From: Sphingosinicella microcystinivorans
GTDB taxonomy: Bacteria; Pseudomonadota; Alphaproteobacteria; Sphingomonadales; Sphingomonadaceae
Direction: 5' to 3'
Assembly: GCF_027941835.1 (NCBI RefSeq)
Contig: NZ_CP116005.1
Location: 1,689,501 to 1,753,500, forward strand
DNA: 64,000 nt
Part shown: in pieces, positions 8,188 through 17,686 of the stretch
How positions within the stretch are numbered: the stretch's first letter is position 1
How the letters are laid out: each line of letters starts with the position of its first letter
Made by a program: the position numbers and the translations under genes
The notes under the pieces: generated by a model
The model's database searches: none
What the model was told of the DNA's origin: nothing
The model's input: only the letters and a program-made list of their open reading frames with translations

Positions 8188-9453
8188 TTACTTCTTGCCC
8201 GAAGCCTTGGCGGTGCCCTTCTGGGGCAGCAGGCTGCGAACCTTGCTCATCAGCGTCTTCGCCTCGACCTCGGCGGCGATTTCACCCGCGAGCTGGACGG
8301 CCAGCGCCGTGAAGGCGCCGCCGACCTTGCCGGTCGCGACCGCGGCCAGCGCACGGCCCTGCTTCGCGGCGCCCACGGCCTGCTTGACGTCGAGCGGGAT
8401 GACGATGTCGAGCTTGCGCTCGATCGACGCCTCGAAATCCTTGCGCGCCACTTCGGGCGGCGGATTCGTGCCGACGCGGTTCGCGACCATCGTCACCTTG
8501 GCGTGCGGCGCGTTCGCCTTCAGGAAGCCGAGCAGGCGGATCGCGTCGCGCGTCGAGGCCAGCGTCTGCTCCGTCACCACGACGACGTGGTTGACGTCGC
8601 TGAGCAGATGCGGGTGCTGCACCGCCACCGTGCGCGGCAGATCGACGATCACCGTCTCGAAGGCGTTGCGCATCTCTTCCTGGAGCTGGAACAGCGCGCT
8701 GCCGTCGGCGATCAGCGGCTGGCTGATCGGCGCCTCGGCTGAGAGCACGGCGAGCTTTTCGCCCACGCGCACCATCGCGCGCTCGATGAAGAGGCCGTCG
8801 ATGCGGCTCGGGTTCTCGAGCGCGTCGGTGAGGCCGCGGCCCGGTTCGAGATCGAACGCGAGCGCGCCCGTGCCGAACTGCACGTCGAGATCGAGAAGCG
8901 CCGTCGAACGGCCCTGGCTGTCCGACGAGAGCCATGCGAGCGAGCTTGCGACCGTGGACGCGCCGACGCCGCCGCGCGTGCCGATCACCGCGATCGTCGT
9001 GCGCGGACGGTCGCTGGTGTCCGTCTCCACGTGCTTCGGCCCTTGCAGCGTGACCTGCGCGTGCATGAGCGCCTCGCGCAGCGCGTCGCCGGAAAGCGGC
9101 TTCAGCAGATAGTCCTGAAGGCCGCTCGCGACGAGATCGCGGTAGAGCTTCACGTCGTTGATCGTACCCACGGCGATCACGATCGTGCCCGGCTCGCAGA
9201 CCTCGGCGAGCGCGTTGATGTCGTTCAGCGGATCGCCCGATTCGGACAGGTCGACGAGTAGCACCATCGGGCTCGACGAGACCGAGAGCGTCTGCACGGC
9301 GTTGCGAAGGCCACCCTTGTTGACCTTCTCGATCGCCCAGCCGAGCTCGGCCGCGACCACCTTGATGGCGTCAGCCGTCTCGTCGTCGCAGACGAAGGCG
9401 TTGAAGGCGTCGCGTGCGCCGACGCCGGTTTTCGGATTCCAAGGCGCGTTCAT
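8188..9453 (-). CDS. cpaE: Tad pilus localisation protein CpaE (MinD-like ATPase)
   Basis: 421 residues. Residues about 20-125 are a receiver-like domain without an obvious phosphorylation site role (VLLVDLSESGDPL, then YLLKPLSGDAL). From about residue 150 there is a ParA/MinD ATPase with deviant Walker A GTRGGVGAST, and DLDVQFGTGALAF and VIVDLPRT as following motifs. CpaE proteins help place the pilus apparatus at the cell pole. The gene is 18 bp downstream of cpaD in the minus-strand operon. Confidence 0.92.
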   Translation of the reverse strand: MNAPWNPKTGVGARDAFNAFVCDDETADAIKVVAAELGWAIEKVNKGGLRNAVQTLSVSSSPMVLLVDLSESGDPLNDINALAEVCEPGTIVIAVGTINDVKLYRDLVASGLQDYLLKPLSGDALREALMHAQVTLQGPKHVETDTSDRPRTTIAVIGTRGGVGASTVASSLAWLSSDSQGRSTALLDLDVQFGTGALAFDLEPGRGLTDALENPSRIDGLFIERAMVRVGEKLAVLSAEAPISQPLIADGSALFQLQEEMRNAFETVIVDLPRTVAVQHPHLLSDVNHVVVVTEQTLASTRDAIRLLGFLKANAPHAKVTMVANRVGTNPPPEVARKDFEASIERKLDIVIPLDVKQAVGAAKQGRALAAVATGKVGGAFTALAVQLAGEIAAEVEAKTLMSKVRSLLPQKGTAKASGKK

Positions 9454-9471
9454 TTTCTGTCGTCCCCTCGT

Positions 9472-10155
9472 TTAATTGCTGCTGCCGCCACCGCCGCTGC
9501 CACTGCCGCCGGCGGTGCCGACCGTGCTGCGGACGGTCTGCGTGGCGGTGCCCGACTTGCTGCGATAGGTCTCGATCGCCTTCACCGTCGTCAGCGCGTC
9601 GGTGCCGGTGTGGGCCTTGCCCGACACGAGGTCGTTCGCATCGACGACCATCGCCGCGAGGTTGCTCTCGCTGGCGCAGCCGTAGTTGCTCAGCGTCGAG
9701 GCCTCGAACTCGACGTTCGAGGGGCGCGTCCAGTCGGGGCAGCCCGGCACGCTCGCCGTCGCACGCATCACGATGACGCGGGCGCCGGCGCTGCCGGCTC
9801 CGGCCGTGACGGGCACCTGATCGTTCAGCAGAAGCCCGTAGTGGGCGAGCACCGAGGCAATGGCCGCGCGCCGCGCCCCGGAACCTCTGCCGCTGTCGTC
9901 GACGCTGACACGGTCGCCGTAGCGGACGCCGATGCCTTCGAACCATTCCGAAAGCGACTTGCGCTGATCGGCGGAAAGCCCGTCCGCGCCCGCATATCCG
10001 AGATCATGGACGAGGATCGTCTGCGTCACGACCGGGGCCTTGGCCGAAGCCATGCCGGGGTTGGGCGTGCCGCCGCCGCAGGCGCCGAGCGCGAGCGAGG
10101 CGGCGAGAAGGGTGGCCGATGCAAGGCGGCGCATGGATATGGTCTTCATGGTCAT
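9472..10155 (-). CDS. cpaD: Tad pilus lipoprotein CpaD
   Basis: About 227 residues. The ATG at 10155 has GGGAAGGG just upstream; later ATGs (MKT, MRR) and an earlier one at 10173 overlapping the cpaC stop are alternatives. The N-terminus RRLASATLLAASLALGAC is a lipoprotein signal with lipobox LGAC. The body has the CpaD features RVIVMRATASVPGCPDW and NYGCASESNLAAMVVDANDLV. The C-terminus is a Gly/Ser run. CpaD is thought to help place the CpaC secretin in the outer membrane. Confidence 0.87.
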   Translation of the reverse strand: MTMKTISMRRLASATLLAASLALGACGGGTPNPGMASAKAPVVTQTILVHDLGYAGADGLSADQRKSLSEWFEGIGVRYGDRVSVDDSGRGSGARRAAIASVLAHYGLLLNDQVPVTAGAGSAGARVIVMRATASVPGCPDWTRPSNVEFEASTLSNYGCASESNLAAMVVDANDLVSGKAHTGTDALTTVKAIETYRSKSGTATQTVRSTVGTAGGSGSGGGGSSN

Positions 10156-10172
10156 TGTGCCCTTCCCATCCA

Positions 10173-11585
10173 TCAGTCGTTCGAGAAGCCGGGCGTCGCC
10201 GTGCCGGCGACGACGGGCGCTCCGGCCGTCTTCGCCTCGGCGACCGGCGCCTTGGCGTCCTTGAACGTCTTGCCGAGCAGCCAGCGCTCCGCGTCGTTCG
10301 GGATCGCGAGACCGTCCGTCGGCAGCGCGAGGCGCGTGTTCGATGGCTTCACGAGGTACGGCGTCACGATGATCACCAGTTCCGATTCGTCGCGCGCGTA
10401 GCGATCCGACTTGAACAGCGCGCCGATGATCGGGAGATTGCCGAGCAGCGGAGTCTTGTCCTGCGTGGTGCCGACACGGTTCCTGAGCAGGCCCGCGATC
10501 ATGAAGCTCTGACCGGAGCCGAGCTCGATCGAGGTTTCGGCCCGGCGCGTCGTCAGCGCCGGGATCGAGATGTTGTCGAGACGGATCGCACCGGCTTCCG
10601 AAAGCTCGGACACCTCGGGGCGAACGCGCAGGCTGATGCGGCTGCCGTCGAGCACGGTCGGCGTGAAGGCGATGCCGACGCCGTACTGCTTGAACTCGAC
10701 ATGGATGCCGCCGTCGCCGTCGCTGACCGCGATCGGGAATTCACCGCCCGCGAGGAAGCTCGCGGTTTCGCCCGAAAGCGCGGTGAGGTTCGGCTCGGCG
10801 AGAAGCGAGACGAGACCGTCCTGCTCCAGCGCGTCGATCATGCCGAGCACGTCCATGCCGAGGAAGCGCGCATCGCCGAAGATGCTGGTCGCGTCGGGGC
10901 GTGCAGTCAGCGTGCTGCCGCCTGCACCTTCGATCACGAAGTCGCGGCCGCGGCCGAGGAAGAAATTGATTCCGCCCCCGGCGTTCCGGCCCACGGCCTG
11001 GAGGTTGAGGCCCAGTTCCTTCACGAGGCTGCGGCTCACCTCGGCGAACTTCACGCGCAGGTTCACCTGCGCCGGCGTCGCGGTCTGCAGCTTGTTGACG
11101 ATGGCCTGGGTGTCGCCGACGAAGGTCTTGACGAGGCGGGTGGCCTCCTCGACCTCTTCGGGGTTGGCGACCGTGCCGGTGAGCAGCGTCATGCCGTTCA
11201 TCGAGTTGACCGTGATCGCGGCGCCCGGCATCGCAAGGCCCAGCATCGTGCGGATCTGGTCGATGTTCTGCGCGACGCGGACGTTCGCGGAATAGACGAT
11301 GCGCCCGGCGCTGTCCGTCGCGTAGATCGTCGTCTCGCCGGCGCCGACGCCGTAGACATAGAGCAGGCGGTCGGAACGGACCTGCACGTCGGCGATCTTC
11401 TGGTTGGCGACGAACACGTCCGTCATCGAGCGTTCAAGCCGGATCAGCGTGCCCTTGTTGACGCCGACGTTGAGCGAGGACGCCGCCGACGTGATCGTCG
11501 TGTCCTGCGCCTGCGTCGCCGGCGTGGCCATCGCGGCCAGCGACAGTGCGGCGGCGCAGCCGCACAATATTGCCTTGAGCTTCAT
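10173..11585 (-). CDS. cpaC: Tad pilus outer-membrane secretin CpaC/RcpA
   Basis: 470 residues. A signal peptide (MKLKAILCGCAAALSLAAM to about residue 26) is followed by an N-terminal domain with SMTDVFVANQKIADVQVRS, a BON-like segment (GMTLLTGTVANPEEVEEA) and the C-terminal secretin domain from about residue 200. Late in that domain sit SFMIAGLLRNRVGTTQDKTP and LGNLPIIGALFKS, the secretin signature. It forms the outer-membrane channel for the Flp pilus. The stop overlaps the earliest possible cpaD start. Confidence 0.93.
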   Translation of the reverse strand: MKLKAILCGCAAALSLAAMATPATQAQDTTITSAASSLNVGVNKGTLIRLERSMTDVFVANQKIADVQVRSDRLLYVYGVGAGETTIYATDSAGRIVYSANVRVAQNIDQIRTMLGLAMPGAAITVNSMNGMTLLTGTVANPEEVEEATRLVKTFVGDTQAIVNKLQTATPAQVNLRVKFAEVSRSLVKELGLNLQAVGRNAGGGINFFLGRGRDFVIEGAGGSTLTARPDATSIFGDARFLGMDVLGMIDALEQDGLVSLLAEPNLTALSGETASFLAGGEFPIAVSDGDGGIHVEFKQYGVGIAFTPTVLDGSRISLRVRPEVSELSEAGAIRLDNISIPALTTRRAETSIELGSGQSFMIAGLLRNRVGTTQDKTPLLGNLPIIGALFKSDRYARDESELVIIVTPYLVKPSNTRLALPTDGLAIPNDAERWLLGKTFKDAKAPVAEAKTAGAPVVAGTATPGFSND

Positions 11586-11586
11586 G

Positions 11587-12570
11587 TTATTCTGCCCCCA
11601 CGGAAACGTCGGTGGTCTTGTTGCCGCGGAACACGCGGACGCTCGGACCCGCCGGCTTGCCGTTCTTGACGGCGACCGGACGCGGATCGAGGTTGGATGC
11701 GAAGCGCGAGACCTCGCCGCCGGTGGTGAACGACGGATTGCGGTCGTTCGGCTGTACCTGGAGCGCGATCTGCAGACGCTTTTCCTGCGTCGGATTCAGA
11801 TCGTCGCTGACCTCTACCTCGCCGGTCGCGATCATCTGCTCCAGTTCCTGCGTGTTCTCCGCAAGCGGACGCAGGCTAAGCGAGATCTGGCCGAGCGTCT
11901 GCGCGACGGCGATCTTCTCGACGAACTTCGGCGGCACTTCGAACGTCACGGTGCGGCCGGTGCGCGGACCTTCGCCCTCGCCGCCCAGCTCGTTGGTGCG
12001 CTGGTCGATGGCGAGCACGCGCACGTTGCGCAGGATCGTCTCGGAGACGCGAAGCGCCTCGGCGGGCGTGCCCTCGGCGGTGTCGCCCTGGTAGCTGATG
12101 CCGTGCGTCAGCACCATGTCGACACGGTCGCCTGGGAAGACGAAGCCGGCGACGCCGCTCTCGGCGTTGATCGAGACGGTGACGGCGCGCATCCCGGGCG
12201 TCAGCGCCGCGGCAAGGAAGCCGCGCTCGCCCGGCCCGACGATGGACCCCTTGGTGAGTGGCTGCCCGGCCGGAACCGAAACGCGCACCACCTTGCCGGT
12301 CAGGCTTTCGAGACTGGTCTCGCCTTCAAGGAAGTAGACGTTCTCGACGAGATCCTTCGGCCACGGCTGGAGCTTGAACATCTCCTGCGTGAGGATGGTG
12401 CCGAGCGGCAGCGGCTTCGTCGCGACGAGGACCTTCGGTCCCTTGGGCTCGACCTCGCCGGCCTGCACCTGCTGCGCGCCGCTGTCGCTGACAAGCGCGC
12501 GCACGAAGAAGGCCGAGATACCCGCAATGACGAGCGCGCCGACCAGCAATATGAGCTTCTTTACGTCCAT
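11587..12570 (-). CDS. cpaB: Tad pilus assembly protein CpaB/RcpC
   Basis: 327 residues from the ATG at 12570 (MDVKKLILLVGALVIAG), which supplies the N-terminal membrane anchor. A SAF domain follows (KVLVATKPLPLGTILTQEMFKLQPWP, then VRVSVPAGQPLTKGSIVGPGERGFLAAAL), and GDRVDMVLTHG is the usual RcpC motif. CpaB proteins are periplasmic and work with the secretin, possibly binding peptidoglycan through SAF. The gene ends one base before the cpaC start region, so the two are tightly coupled. Confidence 0.9.
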   Translation of the reverse strand: MDVKKLILLVGALVIAGISAFFVRALVSDSGAQQVQAGEVEPKGPKVLVATKPLPLGTILTQEMFKLQPWPKDLVENVYFLEGETSLESLTGKVVRVSVPAGQPLTKGSIVGPGERGFLAAALTPGMRAVTVSINAESGVAGFVFPGDRVDMVLTHGISYQGDTAEGTPAEALRVSETILRNVRVLAIDQRTNELGGEGEGPRTGRTVTFEVPPKFVEKIAVAQTLGQISLSLRPLAENTQELEQMIATGEVEVSDDLNPTQEKRLQIALQVQPNDRNPSFTTGGEVSRFASNLDPRPVAVKNGKPAGPSVRVFRGNKTTDVSVGAE

Positions 12571-12607
12571 GACCCCTGTAGCCTCCAGGCGAAAACCCCT
12601 GCGTGCA

Positions 12608-13081
12608 CTATCCCGCCAATTGCTTAACAATCGGTTCGCCAAGCGCGACAAAGGTCGCGAGGCAGATAGCGCAGCCGTATGGAACCTCCGGCTGTCCCGC
12701 TTTTCCGCGCCGCCGGTGCCACACGAGATAGGCGAGCGTGAGCACGCCGCCGATGATCGACATGATGACCAGCATACGCAGATACGGGATGGCCGGCAGC
12801 CAGAGCGCGAGCGCGGTGAGGAGCTTGACGTCCCCCCCGCCCATCGCCCCGAGCGCGAAGATTCCGGCGAAAACGGCGAACACGCCGACGGCCAGCAAGA
12901 GCTGCCAGCCGGCAAGCGGCCACAGCGCCTCGCCCGATCCCAGCCAGAAGGGAACGGCGAGCAGCGCGACGGCGGCATTGACGGTGTTCGGAATGATGCG
13001 CCGGGTCACGTCGCTGTAGATGACATAGGCGAGCAGCGCGAAAAGCGCTGCGACGCTGACGATCTGAAGAGCCCCGGCCAT
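12608..13081 (-). CDS. cpaA: Tad prepilin peptidase CpaA/TadV
   Basis: 157 residues, all membrane segments: an A24 prepilin peptidase lacking the N-terminal methylase domain, as in TadV/CpaA. The two catalytic aspartates are visible in YSDVTRRIIPN (near residue 24) and GGGDVKLLTALALW. It should cleave Flp prepilin and TadE/F pseudopilins, none of which is encoded in this window. It is first in the minus-strand operon. The 49 bp upstream hold only the start region of the divergent hydrolase, so the promoter must be very close. Confidence 0.92.
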   Translation of the reverse strand: MAGALQIVSVAALFALLAYVIYSDVTRRIIPNTVNAAVALLAVPFWLGSGEALWPLAGWQLLLAVGVFAVFAGIFALGAMGGGDVKLLTALALWLPAIPYLRMLVIMSIIGGVLTLAYLVWHRRRGKAGQPEVPYGCAICLATFVALGEPIVKQLAG

Positions 13082-13130
13082 GTCGCCCGGTCCTAGACGT
13101 CATCACTGAAAAAAACGTAACCATGCGCCC

Positions 13131-14072
13131 GTGACGCCAGACCTGCCTCCCGATGACGCGCTGATCCGCCGCCGGTCGCTGCCGCCGGATGCGCGGCGGG
13201 CGGACTGGGTTGCCGCCGATGGCTGGCGCATCCGTACCCTGAGCTGGGCGCCGGTGCCGGGGCGGCCGTCGATCCTGTTCCTGAACGGGCGCGCGGATTT
13301 CATCGAGAAATATTCCGAAAGCTACTGGCACTGGCGGCGCCAAGGCTACGGCCTCTTCACCTTCGACTGGCGGGGCCAAGGCGCCTCCGGGCGCTTCCCG
13401 GCCGGGACGGGCGGATATTTCGATGCGTGGCTCGCCGACCTCGCCGGGCTTGCCGAGCGGGCCGCGGCGCTCGGCGGACCGCTGGTCCTTGCCGGGCACA
13501 GCATGGGCGGGCACCTCGCGCTCCGGCATCTCGCCGCGGGCGCCGCGCCGCGCTATCGCCGCGCCGTGCTGTTCGCGCCGATGGCCGGCATCGCCGCGCA
13601 CGGGGTTCCGCCGCGCGTGCTGTCGTGGCTCGCACGCGCGCGGGTGAAAGCCGGTGCGGGCGATGCCTACCCGCCGATGCAGGGCCCCTATGGAGAGCGC
13701 ACGCGCAGCGTGCACCGCCAGCGCATCCTGACCGGCGATCCGGAGCGGTTCGCCGACGAGGGCTGGTGGATCGACGAGGACCCCGGGCTTGCCTTCGGCG
13801 GGGCGAGCTGGCGCTGGATCATGGAGGCGTCGGCGTCGTGCGATGCGCTTGCCGCGCGCGGCGTGCCCGAAGCGATCGGGCTGCCGGTCGACGTGTTCAT
13901 CGGCGACAACGAGCGCCTCGTCGACGCGGTGGCGGCGCGGCGGCTCGTTCAGCGGTTGCCGGACGGACGCCTGCACGTCATTGCAGGCGCCGCGCACGAG
14001 CTGCTGCGCGAACGGAGCGCGGTGCAGGCCGAGGTGCTCGCGGCGGTGGACGGGTTGATGGGAGCGTTATGA
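13131..14072 (+). CDS. Alpha/beta hydrolase, lysophospholipase-like
   Basis: 313 residues starting at a GTG; no in-frame ATG lies upstream. The fold is a serine hydrolase of the monoacylglycerol lipase/lysophospholipase L2 group. FLNGRADFIEKYSESY is the oxyanion region typical of PldB-like proteins, GHSMGGH carries the nucleophilic Ser, DVFIGDNERLVDA holds the acid and GAAHELLRE the catalytic His. No signal peptide is seen, so it is probably cytoplasmic or peripheral. Its stop overlaps the next gene's start (ATGA), so the two are coupled. Confidence 0.87.
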   Translation: MTPDLPPDDALIRRRSLPPDARRADWVAADGWRIRTLSWAPVPGRPSILFLNGRADFIEKYSESYWHWRRQGYGLFTFDWRGQGASGRFPAGTGGYFDAWLADLAGLAERAAALGGPLVLAGHSMGGHLALRHLAAGAAPRYRRAVLFAPMAGIAAHGVPPRVLSWLARARVKAGAGDAYPPMQGPYGERTRSVHRQRILTGDPERFADEGWWIDEDPGLAFGGASWRWIMEASASCDALAARGVPEAIGLPVDVFIGDNERLVDAVAARRLVQRLPDGRLHVIAGAAHELLRERSAVQAEVLAAVDGLMGAL

Positions 14073-15187
14073 CGGGTCGGTACGACGTTGTCGTCGTGGG
14101 GGCGGGGATCGGCGGCGCGAGCCTCGCGTGGTTCCTGAGCGAGCGGGCCTCCGTGCTGCTGATCGAGGCGGAAGCGCATCCGGGCCTGCACAGCACCGGC
14201 CGGTCGGCGGCGTTCTTCGCGGAAAGCTACGGCGGGCCGGGCGTGCAGCCGCTGACGACGGCGTCGAAGGCATTCCTGCACCGGCCCCCGGCGGGCTTCG
14301 CCGACGGGCCGCTGGTGACGCCGCGCGGCGCGCTCCATGTCGCCGGGCCGGGCGCGCAGGGCGCGCTCGATGATGTGGAAAGGGCGTTCCTTGCGTCGGG
14401 CGTCGCCGCCGAACGCCTCGACGCCGAAGGGGCGGCGGCGCGGGCGCCGCTGCTCGACCCCGCATGGCGGCAGCGCGCGCTCTGGGAGCCGGACTGCACC
14501 GACATCGAGGTGGCGCGCCTGCACCAGGCGTTCCTCGCCGGCGCGCGGCGGCGCGGCGCGGTGCTCGCCACCGACGCGCCCGCCCGCGGCCTCGAACGCA
14601 GCGGCGGGCGCTGGCGGATCGAAACCGCCGCGGGGCACTTCGAGGCCGACGTCGTCGTGAACGCGGCGGGCGCGTGGGCGGACGAGGTCGCCGCGCTGGC
14701 GGGCACGCGGCCGCTCGGCGTGCAGCCGCTTCGGCGCACGATGGTCGTCGCCGATCTGGGCGCGCCCGTGGACCCCGGGTTGCCGGTGGTGTTCGACGTG
14801 GCGGGCAGTTTCTATTTCAAGCCCGACGCGGGCATGATCTGGGTGAGCCCCCACGACGAAACCCCGGCACCGCCAAGCGACGTGCAGCCCGAGGAACTCG
14901 ACATCGCCGTCGCCGTCGACCGCTTCGAGCGCGCGACGACGGCGACGGTACGGCGCGTCGTGCGCGCGTGGGCGGGGCTGCGCAGCTTCGCGCCGGACCG
15001 GCTGCCGGTCTACGGCTTCGCGCCCGATGCGCCGGGCTTCTTCTGGTGCGCCGGGCAGGGCGGCTTCGGCGTGCAGACCGCGCCGGCGGCGGGTGCGATG
15101 GCGGCGTCGCTGATCACGGGCGCGGCATGGAACGCGCCCGGCGTCGATCCGGAGCGCTACGCGCCCGCGCGGTTCAGCGGCGTCTAG
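14069..15187 (+). CDS. FAD-dependent DAO-family oxidoreductase (D-arginine dehydrogenase-like)
   Basis: 372 residues from an ATG overlapping the hydrolase stop. The N-terminus is a Rossmann FAD site (YDVVVVGAGIGGASLAWFL, then LLIEAEAHPG), followed by HSTGRSAAFFAESYG, a pattern close to that of DauA-type D-arginine dehydrogenase. VVNAAGAWADEVAALAG is the second FAD contact, and the C-terminal GFFWCAGQGGFGVQTAPAAG closes the flavin site. Such enzymes oxidise D-amino acids, glycine or sarcosine; the substrate here is not certain. It is convergent with rnhA, only 3 bp away. Confidence 0.83.
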   Translation: MTGRYDVVVVGAGIGGASLAWFLSERASVLLIEAEAHPGLHSTGRSAAFFAESYGGPGVQPLTTASKAFLHRPPAGFADGPLVTPRGALHVAGPGAQGALDDVERAFLASGVAAERLDAEGAAARAPLLDPAWRQRALWEPDCTDIEVARLHQAFLAGARRRGAVLATDAPARGLERSGGRWRIETAAGHFEADVVVNAAGAWADEVAALAGTRPLGVQPLRRTMVVADLGAPVDPGLPVVFDVAGSFYFKPDAGMIWVSPHDETPAPPSDVQPEELDIAVAVDRFERATTATVRRVVRAWAGLRSFAPDRLPVYGFAPDAPGFFWCAGQGGFGVQTAPAAGAMAASLITGAAWNAPGVDPERYAPARFSGV

Positions 15188-15190
15188 CGT

Positions 15191-15652
15191 TCAGGCTTCG
15201 CCCGCAACGGCGGCGAGCTCGGCGATGGCGAGGTTCGCGAGCTGGTCGGCGCGCTCGTTCTCGGGATGCCCGCTGTGGCCCTTCACCCACTGCCAGTCGA
15301 CGCGGTGGGGCGCGGCGGCGGCGATCAGCGCCTGCCACAGGTCGGCGTTCTTCACCGGTTTCCTGTCGGCTGTGCGCCAGCCGTTGCGCTGCCAGCCGTG
15401 CACCCATTTGCTGATGCCGTCGCGGACATAGACGGAATCGGTGGTGAGCCTTACGGCGCAGGGCCGCTTCAGCGCTTTCAGGGCCTCGATCGCGGCGGTC
15501 AGTTCCATGCGGTTGTTGGTCGTCAGGGACTCGGCGCCCATGAGCTCCAGTTCCCTGCCCTTCGCGCGCAGGATGGCGCCCCAGCCGCCGGGCCCGGGAT
15601 TGCCCTTGCAGGCGCCGTCGGTGAACACCTCGACGTCGGGCGCGGCGCTCAT
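15191..15652 (-). CDS. rnhA: Ribonuclease HI
   Basis: 153 residues, standard for RNase HI, which cuts RNA in RNA-DNA hybrids. The carboxylate active site is visible: Asp in [19 protein letters not shown], Glu in [13 protein letters not shown], Asp in [11 protein letters not shown], and the late Asp in NERADQLAN. The handle region [24 protein letters not shown] is present. The ATG overlaps the thrB stop (ATGA) as the last gene of the ispH-thrB-rnhA operon, an order common in alphaproteobacteria. Confidence 0.96.
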   Translation of the reverse strand: MSAAPDVEVFTDGACKGNPGPGGWGAILRAKGRELELMGAESLTTNNRMELTAAIEALKALKRPCAVRLTTDSVYVRDGISKWVHGWQRNGWRTADRKPVKNADLWQALIAAAAPHRVDWQWVKGHSGHPENERADQLANLAIAELAAVAGEA

Positions 15653-16590
15653 TCGGCCTCGCGGTAGTGGATGAGCCGCCGCGCGAACGCCATCGGGTCC
15701 TTGCGGGTGACGAGCGCATCGGCGGGGGTGTTGAGCCAGTCCCACGCGCGCGTCAGCAGGAAGCGCAGCGCCGATGCGCGGCGCAGCACCGGCATCGCGG
15801 CCGCCTCCGCATCCGTGACCGGGTGGGCCGCGCGATAGCCCGCTTCCAGCGCCGCCGCGCGCTCCGGGTAGAAGATCGCGCCGTCGTTGCTGAAGCACCA
15901 TGCACCGTGCATCACGGCGAGGTCGTAGGCGCGCGCGTCGGTGCAGGCGAAATAGAAATCAATGATGCCGGTGACGGTGTCGCCGAGCGCGAGCACGTTG
16001 TCGGGGAACAGGTCGGCGTGGATCGTCGCCTGCGGCAGATGCGCCGGCCAGTGCGCCGTCTGGAAGGCCATCTCGGTCTCGATGAGCGCGGCGAGGCCGG
16101 GGTCGATCTCGCCCGCGCGCGGCAGGCACCGCGCGGCAAGCTCCAGCCGGCCCTGATGGCCGAGCGCGTTGGGGCGCGTGCCCGCGAAATCCGCGGTCGC
16201 GGCGTGCAGGCGGCCGAGCGCTTCCCCGGCGGCGCGGCACAGCGCGGGCGTGGGCTCCGTCACCGAAATGCCGGTCAGGAACTCGATCACGCACGCCGGG
16301 CGGCCCGCGAGATCCTGCAAGGACTCGCCCGCGCGGTCCTCGATCGGCCGCGGCACGGGAAGCCCCCTGTCCGCCGCATGGCGCATCAGCGCGAGGAAAT
16401 AGGGGAGGTCGGCGGCGGCGACGCGCTTCTCGTAGAGCGTCAGGATGTAGCGCCCGCGCGTGGTGTCGATCAGGTAATTCGAGTTCTCGACGCCCTCGGC
16501 GATGCCCTTGGCGGCGACGAGATCGCCGATGTCGTAGCGCGCGACGAACGCGGACAGGACCTCCGCAGGCACATGCGTATAGACGGCCAC
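15649..16590 (-). CDS. thrB: Homoserine kinase
   Basis: 313 residues of the APH-fold homoserine kinase used by alphaproteobacteria and pseudomonads, not the GHMP type. [33 protein letters not shown] is the N-lobe signature; [17 protein letters not shown] holds the catalytic HxDxxxxN loop and GIIDFYFA the metal-binding Asp. It phosphorylates homoserine in threonine synthesis. It starts 3 bp after ispH ends and its stop overlaps the rnhA start, so the three form one operon. Confidence 0.94.
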   Translation of the reverse strand: MAVYTHVPAEVLSAFVARYDIGDLVAAKGIAEGVENSNYLIDTTRGRYILTLYEKRVAAADLPYFLALMRHAADRGLPVPRPIEDRAGESLQDLAGRPACVIEFLTGISVTEPTPALCRAAGEALGRLHAATADFAGTRPNALGHQGRLELAARCLPRAGEIDPGLAALIETEMAFQTAHWPAHLPQATIHADLFPDNVLALGDTVTGIIDFYFACTDARAYDLAVMHGAWCFSNDGAIFYPERAAALEAGYRAAHPVTDAEAAAMPVLRRASALRFLLTRAWDWLNTPADALVTRKDPMAFARRLIHYREAE

Positions 16591-16593
16591 GCG

Positions 16594-17553
16594 CTACTCC
16601 GTGAGCACGCGCGGGAGCTTGAAGGCGACGTCCTCGACCGCGGTCGAGACCTGCTCGACGCTGAGCCGGCGCCGCTCGCCGAGCGCTTCGACGAGTTCCT
16701 GCACCAGCACCTCGGGCGCAGACGCGCCCGCGGTGATGCCCACCGTGTCCGCGCCCGCGAGCCAGGCCCAGTCCAGATCGGCGGCGCGCTGGACGAGGTA
16801 GGCGCGCGCGCCGCAGCGCTCCGCGACCTCGCGCAGGCGCAGCGAGTTCGAGGAATTGGGCGCGCCGATCACGAACACGACATCGCACGCGTCCGCGATC
16901 ACCTTCACGGCGTCCTGCCGGTTGGAGGTCGCGTAGCAGATGTCCTCGCCGCGCGGCGACTGGATGGCCGGGAAACGGCGGCCCAGCGTCTCGACGATCG
17001 CGCGGGTGTCGTCCACGGAGAGCGTCGTCTGCGTGAGGAAGGCGAGGCGCGACGGGTCGTCGACCGCGACGGTTTCCGCGTCCTCGATCGTTTCCACGAG
17101 CGTCATCGCGCCCTCGGGCACCTGCCCGAACGTGCCGATCACCTCGGGATGCCCGGCGTGGCCGACGAAGATGATGTGCCGCCCCTGCGCGATCAGCCGC
17201 TCGGCCTGCCGGTGCACCTTGGAGACGAGCGGGCAGGTGGCGTCGACATACACCATCCTGCGGGCCTCGGCCGCCCTCGGCACGCTTTTCGGCACGCCGT
17301 GCGCCGAGAAGATCACCGGCACGTCCTCCGGCACCTCGTCCAGCTCCTCGACGAACACCGCGCCCTTGGCGCGCAGGTTCTCGACGACGAAGCGGTTGTG
17401 GACGATCTCATGGCGCACATAGACGGGCGCGCCCCACTTTTCGAGCGCGAGCTCGACGATGCGGATCGCGCGGTCCACGCCCGCGCAGAAGCCGCGCGGG
17501 GCGGCGACCAGCACCCGCAGCGGGCGCTTCAGTTCCGGATCAATGTCGGCCAT
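16594..17553 (-). CDS. ispH: 4-hydroxy-3-methylbut-2-enyl diphosphate reductase
   Basis: 319 residues, full length. The three [4Fe-4S]-ligating cysteines appear in [10 protein letters not shown] (near residue 22), [12 protein letters not shown] and [25 protein letters not shown] and [13 protein letters not shown] match the substrate-site motifs. It makes IPP and DMAPP in the last step of the MEP pathway; ispA further right in the window uses these products. It is the first gene of the ispH-thrB-rnhA operon. Confidence 0.96.
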   Translation of the reverse strand: MADIDPELKRPLRVLVAAPRGFCAGVDRAIRIVELALEKWGAPVYVRHEIVHNRFVVENLRAKGAVFVEELDEVPEDVPVIFSAHGVPKSVPRAAEARRMVYVDATCPLVSKVHRQAERLIAQGRHIIFVGHAGHPEVIGTFGQVPEGAMTLVETIEDAETVAVDDPSRLAFLTQTTLSVDDTRAIVETLGRRFPAIQSPRGEDICYATSNRQDAVKVIADACDVVFVIGAPNSSNSLRLREVAERCGARAYLVQRAADLDWAWLAGADTVGITAGASAPEVLVQELVEALGERRRLSVEQVSTAVEDVAFKLPRVLTE

Positions 17554-17593
17554 GACGGCGCCCCCTCTACGCGATTGCTTGCCGCTTCAAAAG

Positions 17594-17612
17594 CCGCTTC
17601 CTATAGAAGCGG
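17594..17612. promoter_or_regulatory. Inverted repeat between divergent ispH and lipoprotein genes
   Basis: CCGCTTC (17594-17600) and GAAGCGG (17606-17612) form a perfect 7-bp inverted repeat around CTATA, in the 133-bp divergent gap. On the minus strand the centre reads TATAGG, so it could overlap a -10 element for ispH. Either an operator or chance; no consensus recognised. Confidence 0.3.
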
Positions 17613-17686
17613 GCGACAGCGGGCGATATCGGGGCCTCCCTTAGGGCGGCCCGGCTTCGGCCCGACGCGGGAAGGATCATCTACAC

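Noticed and set aside
13123-13131. ATG at 13123 as the start of the hydrolase
   Set aside because: It is out of frame with the hydrolase; the GTG at 13131 is the first in-frame start.
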